In this document: piece by piece, positions 6,521-12,970 of the stretch
Position numbering within the stretch: the first letter of the stretch is position 1
How the letters are laid out: each line of letters begins with the position of its first letter
Source of the DNA: JBOHBN01 sp050698355
GTDB taxonomy: Bacteria > Actinomycetota > Actinomycetes > Streptosporangiales > WHST01
Length of the DNA stretch: 14,693 nucleotides
Reading direction: 5' to 3'
Assembly: GCA_050698355.1 (NCBI GenBank)
Contig: JBOHBN010000378.1
Location: 1 to 14,693, forward strand
Program-made: the position numbers and the translations under genes
The notes under the pieces: model-generated
Told to the model about the DNA's origin: nothing
Database searches by the model: none
What the model saw: the letters and a program-made list of their open reading frames with translations, nothing else

Positions 6521-7069
6521 TCACTCGGGCATCAGGGCCTCGACGAGGGTCTGCTGCAGGAAGCTCAGCCAGTCGTACACGTACCACAGCGCCTTGCGGG
6601 GGTCGTCGTCGTCGAGGGCGCCGAAGACCCGCTCGTGGTCCTCGGTGACCTCGAGCCGGGTGCCGAGCGTGAGGCGTACGTCGTTCAGCGCCCGCAGCCA
6701 CGCCCGCGCCTGCTCCTCGGAAAGGTCGACGCGCCCGCCGTTACCGAGCGACCGCTGGGCGGTCGTCGCGGCATCCACCTTGCCCTGCCTGAGGTCGCCC
6801 TCGGTGTAGCGGCGGAAGTCGTTCGTCGCCTCCGCGTCGTCGGCGTACGCGTCCGGCAGCAGCCGGGCGAGCGCGGGATCGTCCGGGCGCTCGCGTGGTT
6901 CCATGCCGGCGAGCAGCGAGCGGAACGGGTCGTCGCTGCCCGAGTGGTCCTCGGCGCCGCCGCCAAGCAGCTCGACCAGCTGCCCGAACAGGCCGTGCAG
7001 GACCGCGGCCTCGTCGGCGTCGAGCCGGACCGACGCGCCCTTGCGCGAGCGATGAAAGCCGCTGCTCAT
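6521..7069 (-). CDS. DUF2017 protein (AosR / Rv1332-like), cysteine-free
   Basis: This 182-residue soluble protein belongs to the actinobacterial DUF2017 family, recognised from its position between clpS and mec and from the C-terminal segment RLEVTEDHERVFGALDDDD followed by YDWLSFLQQTLVEALMP. The mycobacterial member in the same place is, as I recall, AosR, described as a redox-responsive regulator that works with a sigma factor on the cysteine genes. Here the protein has no cysteine, so a thiol switch cannot operate. The middle is rich in acidic residues with a short FRRYTEGDLRQGK element. Start ATG 7069 leaves one base after the clpS stop (TGA-G-ATG), pointing to translational coupling. 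A TTG at 7087 in the same frame is less likely. The regulatory role is inference. Confidence 0.88.
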   Translation of the reverse strand: MSSGFHRSRKGASVRLDADEAAVLHGLFGQLVELLGGGAEDHSGSDDPFRSLLAGMEPRERPDDPALARLLPDAYADDAEATNDFRRYTEGDLRQGKVDAATTAQRSLGNGGRVDLSEEQARAWLRALNDVRLTLGTRLEVTEDHERVFGALDDDDPRKALWYVYDWLSFLQQTLVEALMPE

Positions 7070-7070
7070 C

Positions 7071-7361
7071 TCACGACTGCCGCTCAAGCGTCGCCCACAG
7101 GCCGTACCCGTGCATACCCGTCACGTCGCGCTCCATCTCCTCCCGGGTGCCGGACGAGACGACCGCCTTGCCCTTGTGGTGCACGTCGAGCATCAGCTTC
7201 TCTGCGACTTCCCGCGAATAGCCGAAGTACGACTGGAACACATATGTCACGTACGACATGAGGTTGACCGGGTCGTTCCACACGATCGTCACCCATGGCA
7301 CGTCCAGCCGCACGTCGGCCCCTGCCGACGGCTGCTCGACTTCCACGGGCGAGACGCTCAC
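7071..7361 (-). CDS. clpS: ClpS, ATP-dependent Clp protease adaptor
   Basis: ClpS delivers N-degron substrates to the ClpAP/ClpCP protease in the cytosol. The core WVTIVWNDPVNLMSYVTYVF contains the conserved substrate-pocket NDPVN, and is followed by LMLDVHHKGKAVV and HGYGLWATLE, all typical of actinobacterial ClpS. The start is uncertain. GTG 7361 gives VSVSPVEVEQP, which lines up with the usual Streptomyces start MSVAPVE, and yields 96 residues. An in-frame ATG at 7394 would add eleven residues. Neither has a clear ribosome site. The gene is coupled to DUF2017 downstream and divergent from pncB, with about 80 bases between the two starts. It is linked here with NAD salvage and cysteine synthesis, as in mycobacteria. 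Confidence 0.94.
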   Translation of the reverse strand: MSVSPVEVEQPSAGADVRLDVPWVTIVWNDPVNLMSYVTYVFQSYFGYSREVAEKLMLDVHHKGKAVVSSGTREEMERDVTGMHGYGLWATLERQS

Positions 7362-7429
7362 GACACCATGGTTGCACGTGCGTATGTGCGCCATTGAGCG
7401 CCGCGCGAACCTGGGGACGAGCGACTGGC

Positions 7430-7435
7430 TAGTCT
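7430..7435 (+). promoter_or_regulatory. Possible -10 element of leaderless promoter for pncB
   Basis: TAGTCT (TANNNT) is followed by seven bases and then GTG 7443, with no ribosome site. A good -35 is not visible at normal spacing. Confidence 0.45.
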
Positions 7436-7442
7436 GCCTCGC

Positions 7443-8756
7443 GTGGAGCTACCGAGCACGGCGCTGTACATCGACATGTACGAGCTGACGATGCTGCAGT
7501 CGGCGTTGCACGACGGCACGGGCGACCGTAGGGCCGCGTTCGAGCTGTTCGCGCGCCGGTTACCGCCCGGGCGCCGGTACGGCGTGGTCGCGGGCACCGA
7601 GCGGCTGCTCGGACTCCTGCGCCGGTTCTCGTTCGACGACGAGACCATGCGCTTTCTCACCGACCACCGCATCGTCGACAAGCCGACCCGGGAGTGGCTG
7701 GAGTCGTACCGGTTCGCAGGCGATGTCTGGGGATACCCGGAGGGCGAGGTGTTCTTCCCGGGCTCGCCGCTCATGGTGGTCGAGGGCACGTTCGCCGAGG
7801 CCGTGCTGCTCGAGACCATCGTGCTGAGCGTGCTCAACCACGACTCGGCGATCGCCGCGGCGGCGTCGCGGATGGCGAACGCCGCGGGCGACCGGCCGGT
7901 GATCGAGATGGGCTCGCGACGTACGCACGAGGAGGCGGCGATCGCGTCGGCCCGCGCGGCTTATCTCGGCGGTTTCGCGTCCACCTCGAACCTCGAGGCC
8001 AGCCGCAGGTACGGCGTCCCGGCGACCGGTACCACCGCGCACGCATTCGTCCTGCTGCACGACACCGAGCGGGATGCGTTCCGCGCCCAGGTGGAATCGC
8101 TCGGCCAGGGCACGACCGTACTGGTCGACACCTACGACGTCGGCGAGGCCGTACGCGCGGCGGTCGACATCGCCGGCACCTCGCTCGGCGCGATCAGGAT
8201 CGACTCCGGCGACCTGCTGACCCTGGCGGGGCAGGTACGCGGCCAGCTCGACTCGCTCGGCGCCACGAAGACGAAGATCGTGGTGTCCGGCGACCTGGAC
8301 GAGTACCAGATCGCTGCCCTCGGCGTGACGCCCGCGGCGGCGTACGGGGTCGGCACCTCACTGGTGACCGGCTCCGGCGCACCCACGGCCGAGCTGGTCT
8401 ACAAGCTGGTCGCCAGGGGCACCGCCGACCCCGACAGCTCGCTCGTACCCGTAGCCAAGCGCTCCACCGGCAAGCCGACGTACGGCGGCCGGAAGTGGGC
8501 CGTGCGGACCTACGACGGCAACCGCGTCGCCGAGACCGAGCTGGTCACCACGCGGCCGCCGGACCCCCGGCCAGAACGCGGCCGGCCCCTGCTCGTACCA
8601 CTGATCGAGCGCGGGGAGACGGTGTGCGACGGCACGCTCGAGCAGGCCAGGACGCGGCTGCGGGACTCGCTCGCGGAGCTCCCGCCCAGGGCCGTCCAGC
8701 TGTCGCACGGCGACCCGGTGATCCCGACCGTGCACACCGACGCCCGGCGGGGCTAG
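7443..8756 (+). CDS. pncB: Nicotinate phosphoribosyltransferase (PncB)
   Basis: PncB joins nicotinate and PRPP to form nicotinate mononucleotide, the entry step of NAD salvage, in the cytoplasm. The 437-residue length is normal. Seen: TALYIDMYELTMLQ near the N-terminus, the ELFARRLPPGRRYGVVAG stretch (35-51), GSRRTHEEAA at 157-166, the conserved GTTAHAF with the phosphorylated-type His at 200, and IRIDSGDLLTLA at 251-262, which contributes to the phosphate and PRPP site. Start GTG 7443 is set by the family N-terminus and by a TAGTCT hexamer seven bases upstream. It is divergent from clpS, the same arrangement as mycobacterial pncB1-clpS. Its 3' end runs toward the beta-glucosidase with a paired inverted repeat between them. 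The call is firm. Confidence 0.96.
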   Translation: MELPSTALYIDMYELTMLQSALHDGTGDRRAAFELFARRLPPGRRYGVVAGTERLLGLLRRFSFDDETMRFLTDHRIVDKPTREWLESYRFAGDVWGYPEGEVFFPGSPLMVVEGTFAEAVLLETIVLSVLNHDSAIAAAASRMANAAGDRPVIEMGSRRTHEEAAIASARAAYLGGFASTSNLEASRRYGVPATGTTAHAFVLLHDTERDAFRAQVESLGQGTTVLVDTYDVGEAVRAAVDIAGTSLGAIRIDSGDLLTLAGQVRGQLDSLGATKTKIVVSGDLDEYQIAALGVTPAAAYGVGTSLVTGSGAPTAELVYKLVARGTADPDSSLVPVAKRSTGKPTYGGRKWAVRTYDGNRVAETELVTTRPPDPRPERGRPLLVPLIERGETVCDGTLEQARTRLRDSLAELPPRAVQLSHGDPVIPTVHTDARRG

Positions 8757-8775
8757 CGGCAGCGCACCCAGCCGT

Positions 8776-8842
8776 GTTGACTCGCTCAACCCGGGTGCGT
8801 AGCGGGCAAATCGGTCAGTTGTTCAGTGTTGAGCGAGTCAAG
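8776..8842. repeat. Inverted pair of GTTGA-N5-TCAA sites between convergent genes
   Basis: A perfect 14-bp inverted repeat, TTGACTCGCTCAAC (8777-8790) and GTTGAGCGAGTCAA (8828-8841), flanks 37 bases. Each arm is itself a palindrome: GTTGA-CTCGC-TCAAC at 8776-8790 and GTTGA-GCGAG-TCAA at 8828-8841. Their centres are 52 bases apart, about five helical turns. The right arm overlaps the stop codon of the beta-glucosidase gene. It could be a bidirectional hairpin that ends both convergent transcripts, or a pair of operator sites. No T-run follows either arm. Confidence 0.7.
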
Positions 8843-10226
8843 AGCTCACCGAACCGGCGATGAGCGCCCGGTACCAGTCGTACGACGCCTTCGGGGTACG
8901 CCGGCCGGTCTCGAAGTCGACGTGGGTGAGGCCGAAGCGCGTGGCGTAGCCCTCCGCCCATTCGAAGTTGTCCAGCAGCGACCAGTAGAAGTAGCCGCGG
9001 ACGTCGATGCCGCCGTCGATCGCCTGGCGCAGCGCCCGCAGGTGACCGTCCACGAACGCGATCCGCTCCTGGTCCTCGACGGCGCCGCCGGGGCCCGGCG
9101 CGTCCGGCAGCGCGACGCCGTTCTCGGTGATGTAGACCGGCGGGAGGTCGGACCCGTACCTGCTCTGGAACCGGACGAGGGTCTCGCGCAGGCCGTCGGG
9201 CACGACAGGCCAGCCCATCATGGTCCGCGGCGCGTCTTCCCACGGTCGGCGGACGAAGCCGAGCGCCGCCGATAGCGCGTCCAGCTCGTCCAGGTCCGCG
9301 GCCATGTCGGAAGGGGCGGCCATCCGCATCGGCTGGTAGTAGTTCAGGCCGAGGAAGTCGAGCGGTTCGGGTTCGCCGCGCAGGTCGCCCTCCTGCATCC
9401 AGTCACCCAGTGCCATGACGTCGGCGACCTGCAGCTCCGGATAACGCCCGCGGAGTGCGGCGTCCGCGAACAGCCAGTTCAGCCAGGCATCGAACCTGCG
9501 CGCAGCCTCGATGTCGTCCGGCTGGTCGGACGCCGGATACGCGGGCGACACGTTCAGCGTCAGGCCGACCTTGCTCGTCGCCGGAACCGTCTCGCGCAGC
9601 ACCGAGACCGCGCGCTCGTGCGCCAGCGCGAAGTGGTGCACGACCCGCAGCGTCTCCAGCCTTTCGGTGCGACCAGGGGCGTGCTGGCCGGAGCCGTACC
9701 CCATGAACGCGGCGACCCACGGCTCGTTCAGCGTGACCCACATCGGCACCCGGTCGCCGAGCGCCGCCGCGACGACCCCGACGTACTCGCCGAACCACTC
9801 CACGATGTCCCGCGCCGCCCAGCCGCCCTTGTCCTCGAGCAGCTGCGGCAGGTCCCAGTGGTACAGCGTCACGCATGGGGTGATGCCGTGCGCCAGCAGG
9901 TCGTCGGTGAGCCGCTTGTAGAAGTCGAGTCCGGCCTGGTTGACCTCGCCGATTCCGGTGGGCAGCACGCGGGGCCAGGCGATCGAGTACCGGTACGCAC
10001 CGAGACCGAGATCGGCGGCGAGGCGTACGTCCTCGGCGTAGCGGTGGTAGTGGTCGCACGCGACATCGCCTGTGTCACCGCCCGCGATCGCGCCCGGCGT
10101 GTGGCTGAAGGTGTCCCAGATCGACGGCCCGCGCCCGTCCTCGTCCACAGCGCCCTCGATCTGGTACGCGGCCGTCGCCGCACCCCATAGGAAGTCCGCT
10201 GGAAAGCCCGGCAGCTCGTCATTCAT
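8838..10226 (-). CDS. Glycoside hydrolase family 1 beta-glucosidase
   Basis: This 462-residue cytoplasmic enzyme hydrolyses beta-glucosides, and perhaps beta-galactosides or fucosides, with retention of configuration. Seen: the family 1 N-terminal signature FLWGAATAAYQIEGA (12-26), the DHYHRYAEDV segment (58-67), the acid/base Glu in TLNEPW (E168), LNYYQP (294-299), the nucleophile in YITENG (E368), and WSLLDNFEW at 415-423, followed by GY and the usual RFGL. There is no signal peptide. Start ATG 10226 gives MNDELPGFPADFLWG, the correct family start; upstream codons in the same frame read through a MITE-like element and are not coding. There is no evident ribosome site. No sugar transporter or LacI-type regulator is beside it in the window, so the physiological substrate is open. 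Confidence 0.95.
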   Translation of the reverse strand: MNDELPGFPADFLWGAATAAYQIEGAVDEDGRGPSIWDTFSHTPGAIAGGDTGDVACDHYHRYAEDVRLAADLGLGAYRYSIAWPRVLPTGIGEVNQAGLDFYKRLTDDLLAHGITPCVTLYHWDLPQLLEDKGGWAARDIVEWFGEYVGVVAAALGDRVPMWVTLNEPWVAAFMGYGSGQHAPGRTERLETLRVVHHFALAHERAVSVLRETVPATSKVGLTLNVSPAYPASDQPDDIEAARRFDAWLNWLFADAALRGRYPELQVADVMALGDWMQEGDLRGEPEPLDFLGLNYYQPMRMAAPSDMAADLDELDALSAALGFVRRPWEDAPRTMMGWPVVPDGLRETLVRFQSRYGSDLPPVYITENGVALPDAPGPGGAVEDQERIAFVDGHLRALRQAIDGGIDVRGYFYWSLLDNFEWAEGYATRFGLTHVDFETGRRTPKASYDWYRALIAGSVSS

Positions 10227-10269
10227 CCGGGGGAGTCTGCCAGCAACCGCAGATGCGGGCGAGCCCCGG

Positions 10270-10395
10270 TAAGAACGTGTTTGGAAACTAACCATCCAGG
10301 AGAGAGCTGGCCGATGGCGGCACCATGAACAAGGCTCAGCTCGGCCAGGACCACAGAGGGTAGGCCTCGAGCTGACCTTTCCAAGCACGTTCTAA
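10270..10395. mobile_element. MITE-like non-autonomous element, 120 bp plus TAA duplication
   Basis: Terminal inverted repeats of 15 bp with one mismatch, GAACGTGTTTGGAAA (10273-10287) and, on the other strand, GAACGTGCTTGGAAA (10392-10378), bound 120 bp. Both ends are flanked by TAA (10270-10272 and 10393-10395), which looks like a 3-bp target duplication. Inside is an 8-bp inverted repeat, CTGGCCGA (10307-10314) and TCGGCCAG (10341-10348). There is no transposase. A 3-bp TNA duplication fits some IS5-family groups; this family link is a guess. It sits in the divergent region between the beta-glucosidase and the FAD oxidoreductase, 17 bases before the latter's ATG. Confidence 0.75.
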
Positions 10396-10397
10396 GG

Positions 10398-10403
10398 CAT
10401 AGT
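10398..10403 (+). promoter_or_regulatory. Possible -10 element for the FAD oxidoreductase, at the MITE edge
   Basis: CATAGT lies six bases before ATG 10410 and matches the -10 consensus at four of six positions. With a normal 17-18-base spacer its -35 would lie within the right end of the MITE-like element, so the insertion may have altered or supplied the promoter. Weak evidence. Confidence 0.25.
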
Positions 10404-10409
10404 GGGTTC

Positions 10410-11516
10410 ATGCGTGTCGTGGTCGTGGGCGCCGGCATCGTCGGCGCGAGCGCGGCGTACCACCTCGCCGTCGCGGGCACCGAGGTCGTACTCGTCGACG
10501 GGTCCCACCCGGGGCAGGCGACCGCCGCCGGCGCAGGCGTGGTGTTCCCGTGGCAGCTGCCCGGCGGCCCGCCGGAATGGCAACCGCTCGCTGCCGCGAC
10601 CGTCGCGCACTGGCCGCGGCTGATCGAGGCGCTCTCGGCGCCCGGCATGCCCGACCCGGGCATCGCCCAGGTGGGCACCATCACGGTCAGCCCGGAGGGT
10701 GAGCGACTCGAGCAGATGTACCAGATGCTGCGGGAGCTGCCGGGAAAGCCGGGCTACGAGGGCCTCGGCGAGATGGAGCTGCTCGCAGCAGGCAAGCCCG
10801 CCGAACGCTTCCGCGTGCTTCGCGACGATCTCGGGGGCGTCGCCGTGCCCGGGCCCGGCCGGGTGGACGGCAGGGCGCTCACCAGCGCGCTCGTCGAGGC
10901 CGCGCGGAACGACGGCGCCACCGTACAGACCGGCGCTGCGTCCCTGCGCACGGACGGCACCCGGGTCACGGGAGTCGACATCGGCGACGAGCTGGTCGAG
11001 GCGGACGCCGTCATCGCCGCGGCGGGCGCGTGGACTCCGGCACTGTGCGCGCCGTTGGGTCTCGACGTTCCGGTCGCGCCCGTACGCGGCCAGTTACTGC
11101 ACATGGACGTGCCCGGCGAGGACACCGCCGCTTGGCCGGTGATCCGCGCGGGTGACGCGCACTACCTGCTGGGCTTCCCCGGGGGCCGTGTGGTCAGCGG
11201 CTCCACCCACGAGCCGGACGCGGGGTTCGACTGTCGCATCACCGTCGCCGGTGCGCACCACCTGCTGACCGACGTGCTGGACATCGCGCCGGGGCTGGCC
11301 GACGGCACCCTGGTGGAGGTGCGCGTCGGGTTCCGCCCCGTGAGCGCGGACGGCCTGCCGGTACTCGGGCACGCGGAAGGGGTCGAGGGCCTGGTCGTGG
11401 CGACCGGCCTCGGTGCCAACGGGCTCACCTTCGGCCCGTGCATGGGCAGCGTGGCCGCCGACCTCGTCCGCGGCAAACCCACCATCGATTTAACCGCATA
11501 CCGTCCCGACCGCTAG
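10410..11516 (+). CDS. FAD-dependent oxidoreductase of the DAO family (D-amino acid dehydrogenase / glycine oxidase type)
   Basis: This 368-residue protein belongs to the DAO family of flavoenzymes, which oxidise amino acids, sarcosine-like amines or 2-hydroxyacids. Seen: an N-terminal FAD-binding VVVVGAGIVGASAAYHLA with the GxGxxG at 7-12 and an acidic residue (D30) ending the second strand, the AAGAGVVFPWQ segment near 39-49, the middle VIAAAGAWTP that typically contacts FAD, APVRGQLLHM, and the C-terminal GFRPVSADGLPVLG followed by VVATGLGANGLTFGPCMG, which closes over the flavin. No membrane segment or twin-arginine signal is present, so it is probably cytoplasmic. Start ATG 10410 fits the fold exactly. 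It is alone on its strand and ends 71 bases before a convergent metalloprotease gene. The substrate is not determined. Confidence 0.9.
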   Translation: MRVVVVGAGIVGASAAYHLAVAGTEVVLVDGSHPGQATAAGAGVVFPWQLPGGPPEWQPLAAATVAHWPRLIEALSAPGMPDPGIAQVGTITVSPEGERLEQMYQMLRELPGKPGYEGLGEMELLAAGKPAERFRVLRDDLGGVAVPGPGRVDGRALTSALVEAARNDGATVQTGAASLRTDGTRVTGVDIGDELVEADAVIAAAGAWTPALCAPLGLDVPVAPVRGQLLHMDVPGEDTAAWPVIRAGDAHYLLGFPGGRVVSGSTHEPDAGFDCRITVAGAHHLLTDVLDIAPGLADGTLVEVRVGFRPVSADGLPVLGHAEGVEGLVVATGLGANGLTFGPCMGSVAADLVRGKPTIDLTAYRPDR

Positions 11517-11587
11517 GACGCTTGCCCACCACGACCACACGACGGTTGCGGTCGGCGGGAGTGTTCCGGTCGATCTATTGGTGGCGG

Positions 11588-12550
11588 TTACCCCCGATAG
11601 GCGTCCCACTGTCCGGACATGCGGGTCGCCTGCCCTGCGGTGAACTTGTGCATGCACGCGTCGTACGTGTAGTCCATGAAATTGTGCACGGGGTCGTCGC
11701 CGGCCTTGTCCGCGCAGCTGTCCCGGCCCTCGGGGCACTCGTACGCGGGCGAGGCCTCGGCCGGGGTGTCCTTCACCTCGTCGCCGCTTCCGGCGCATCC
11801 GCCCTGGAAGGTGTGGTACAGCCCGAGCCAGTGGCCGATCTCGTGCGTCGCGGTGTCGCCCTTGTCGTAGTTGGTCGCCGATCCGCCGGGCAGCGAGGAG
11901 TAGAGCACGACGACGCCGTCATCGGTCGGGTTGCCCTCGTACCAGGCGGGGAACGTCGACCAGCCGAGCAGCCCGCCGGTCAGGTTCGCGGTGTAGAGGT
12001 TCAGGTCGCCGGCGTCGCCCTTGCGCAGCTCCTTCTTCATCTTCGTCTCGGCGTTGCTGCCCTCGGCCAGGTTGAACCAGCTCGCCTTGTCCGTGCGGTC
12101 CGTGCCCGCCAGCGAGAAGTTGAACCGTGTCGACGCCCCGCCGGTGTCGCCGGCGTACGACTTGTTCAGCACGTCAATCTGCTTGGCGATCTCGGAGTCG
12201 CTCAGCTTGCCCTCGGACCCGTTGGTGATGACGTGTACGTAGACGTCGACGGTGACCGCCGCTGCCGCGTCGGTCTTGCGCGCCGTCGGGCTCGCGCTCT
12301 CCTGACGCTTCTTGGAGTGGAAGTCCGCCTCCATCGCGGCCTGCTTGGCCGGCGAGATCGCGTCCGGATCGGATGCATTCGCGCCGTGCCCGATGCGCGC
12401 CGCGGCGGCCTGGTCGCCGCACCCGTGTGCCGGCGAGGCGGGGCCGCCACTCGTCGGGGCCACCTGCGCCCCGGTTGCTCCAGCACCGGTGATCCCGGTG
12501 AGCACGAGGGCCGCCGTACCGAGCAGCCCGGACGCGATACGTCGCCGCAT
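11588..12550 (-). CDS. Secreted zinc metalloprotease, M43 (pappalysin/cytophagalysin) type
   Basis: This 320-residue secreted metzincin-type protease begins with a signal peptide (MRRRIASGLLGTAALVLTGITG, cleavage likely near residues 25-30). A linker and propeptide-like region of about 70 residues follows, rich in Ala, Ser and Gly. The catalytic core starts at VDVYVHVIT (101-109). Zinc ligands are in HEIGHWLGLYH (H236, H240, H246; E237 catalytic), with a Met-turn at NFMDY (290-294). Cysteines at 252, 272, 279 and 299 near the active site probably form two disulfides; C44 may lie in the propeptide. ATG 12550 is favoured by a perfect GGAGG five bases upstream over the ATG at 12589. A promoter-like TTTCCA-N18-TAACTT lies at 12602-12631. 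It likely degrades extracellular protein; the target is unknown. Confidence 0.93.
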   Translation of the reverse strand: MRRRIASGLLGTAALVLTGITGAGATGAQVAPTSGGPASPAHGCGDQAAAARIGHGANASDPDAISPAKQAAMEADFHSKKRQESASPTARKTDAAAAVTVDVYVHVITNGSEGKLSDSEIAKQIDVLNKSYAGDTGGASTRFNFSLAGTDRTDKASWFNLAEGSNAETKMKKELRKGDAGDLNLYTANLTGGLLGWSTFPAWYEGNPTDDGVVVLYSSLPGGSATNYDKGDTATHEIGHWLGLYHTFQGGCAGSGDEVKDTPAEASPAYECPEGRDSCADKAGDDPVHNFMDYTYDACMHKFTAGQATRMSGQWDAYRG

Positions 12551-12555
12551 TGAGA

Positions 12556-12560
12556 CCTCC
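12556..12560 (-). promoter_or_regulatory. Ribosome binding site of the metalloprotease gene
   Basis: GGAGG on the minus strand, five bases before ATG 12550. It is the strongest ribosome site in the window and decides the start, giving a clean signal peptide. Confidence 0.85.
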
Positions 12561-12601
12561 GTTTCGGCGTCGCGCCGCTGAATCGGCACGAGGCGTACGC
12601 G

Positions 12602-12631
12602 AAGTTATCGTGCGGTGACTAAGAGTGGAAA
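12602..12631 (-). promoter_or_regulatory. Candidate promoter of the metalloprotease gene
   Basis: On the minus strand, TTTCCA (12626-12631), an 18-base spacer and TAACTT (12602-12607, TANNNT) form a plausible promoter about 45 bases before the start codon. An A/T-rich block at 12649-12665, rare in this G+C-rich window, lies just upstream and could act as an UP-like element. Confidence 0.45.
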
Positions 12632-12673
12632 CCCCCTACCACGGAGTGTTACTTTTTTATAAAGATCGCACTC

Positions 12674-12934
12674 TCACTCGGGCTGCTCGCCCTTGGGCAT
12701 GGACTCCCAGATCTCCTTGCACGCCGGGCAGACCGGGAACCTGCTCGGATCCCGGCTGGGCACCCAGACCTTGCCACACAACGCAATCAGCGGCGTCCCC
12801 ATCACCGAGGACTCCACGATCTTCTCCTTCTGCACGTAGTGCGCGAAGCGTTCGTTGTCCCCGTCGCCGTACGAGAGCCGTTCGTCGACGTCGCCCTCGG
12901 GGACCACTGTTGCCGTCTGTCCCTGAGTCTCCAT
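12674..12934 (-). CDS. DUF3039 protein, putative zinc-binding small protein
   Basis: This protein of 86 residues belongs to the DUF3039 family, whose function is unknown. The C-terminal half is the conserved part: MGTPLIALCGKVWVPSRDPS (45-64), then FPVCPACKEIW. Cysteines at 53, 69 and 72 (C-x15-C-x2-C) suggest a metal site, perhaps completed by a histidine such as H32 or by a second subunit. The N-terminal half is acidic and likely flexible. Start ATG 12934 is well supported by a promoter that fits a leaderless mRNA (CTGACT-N18-TAGACT-N6-ATG). It lies 32 bases after the yqgE stop codon, and its -35 overlaps the end of yqgE. A small inverted repeat with an A/T-rich loop follows the stop. DUF3039 genes are widespread in actinomycetes. 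Confidence 0.88.
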   Translation of the reverse strand: METQGQTATVVPEGDVDERLSYGDGDNERFAHYVQKEKIVESSVMGTPLIALCGKVWVPSRDPSRFPVCPACKEIWESMPKGEQPE

Positions 12935-12940
12935 TCGTCA

Positions 12941-12970
12941 AGTCTAAGGCAAGAGAGGCCCACGAGTCAG
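12941..12970 (-). promoter_or_regulatory. Leaderless promoter of the DUF3039 gene
   Basis: On the minus strand, CTGACT (12965-12970), an 18-base spacer and TAGACT (12941-12946) are followed by six bases and ATG 12934. The -35 matches TTGACA at four of six positions. The -35 lies within the last codons of yqgE, so the two genes are likely expressed separately. This is the best-formed promoter in the window. Confidence 0.6.

Noticed and set aside
10227..10388. N-terminal extension of the beta-glucosidase
   Set aside because: The open frame continues through the MITE-like element, but the GH1 fold starts at MNDELPGFPADFLWG, so the extension is not coding.
11517..11587. Terminator between the convergent oxidoreductase and metalloprotease genes
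   Set aside because: Only a 5-bp CGACC/GGTCG pairing with a 13-base loop is seen and there is no T-run. Too weak to call.
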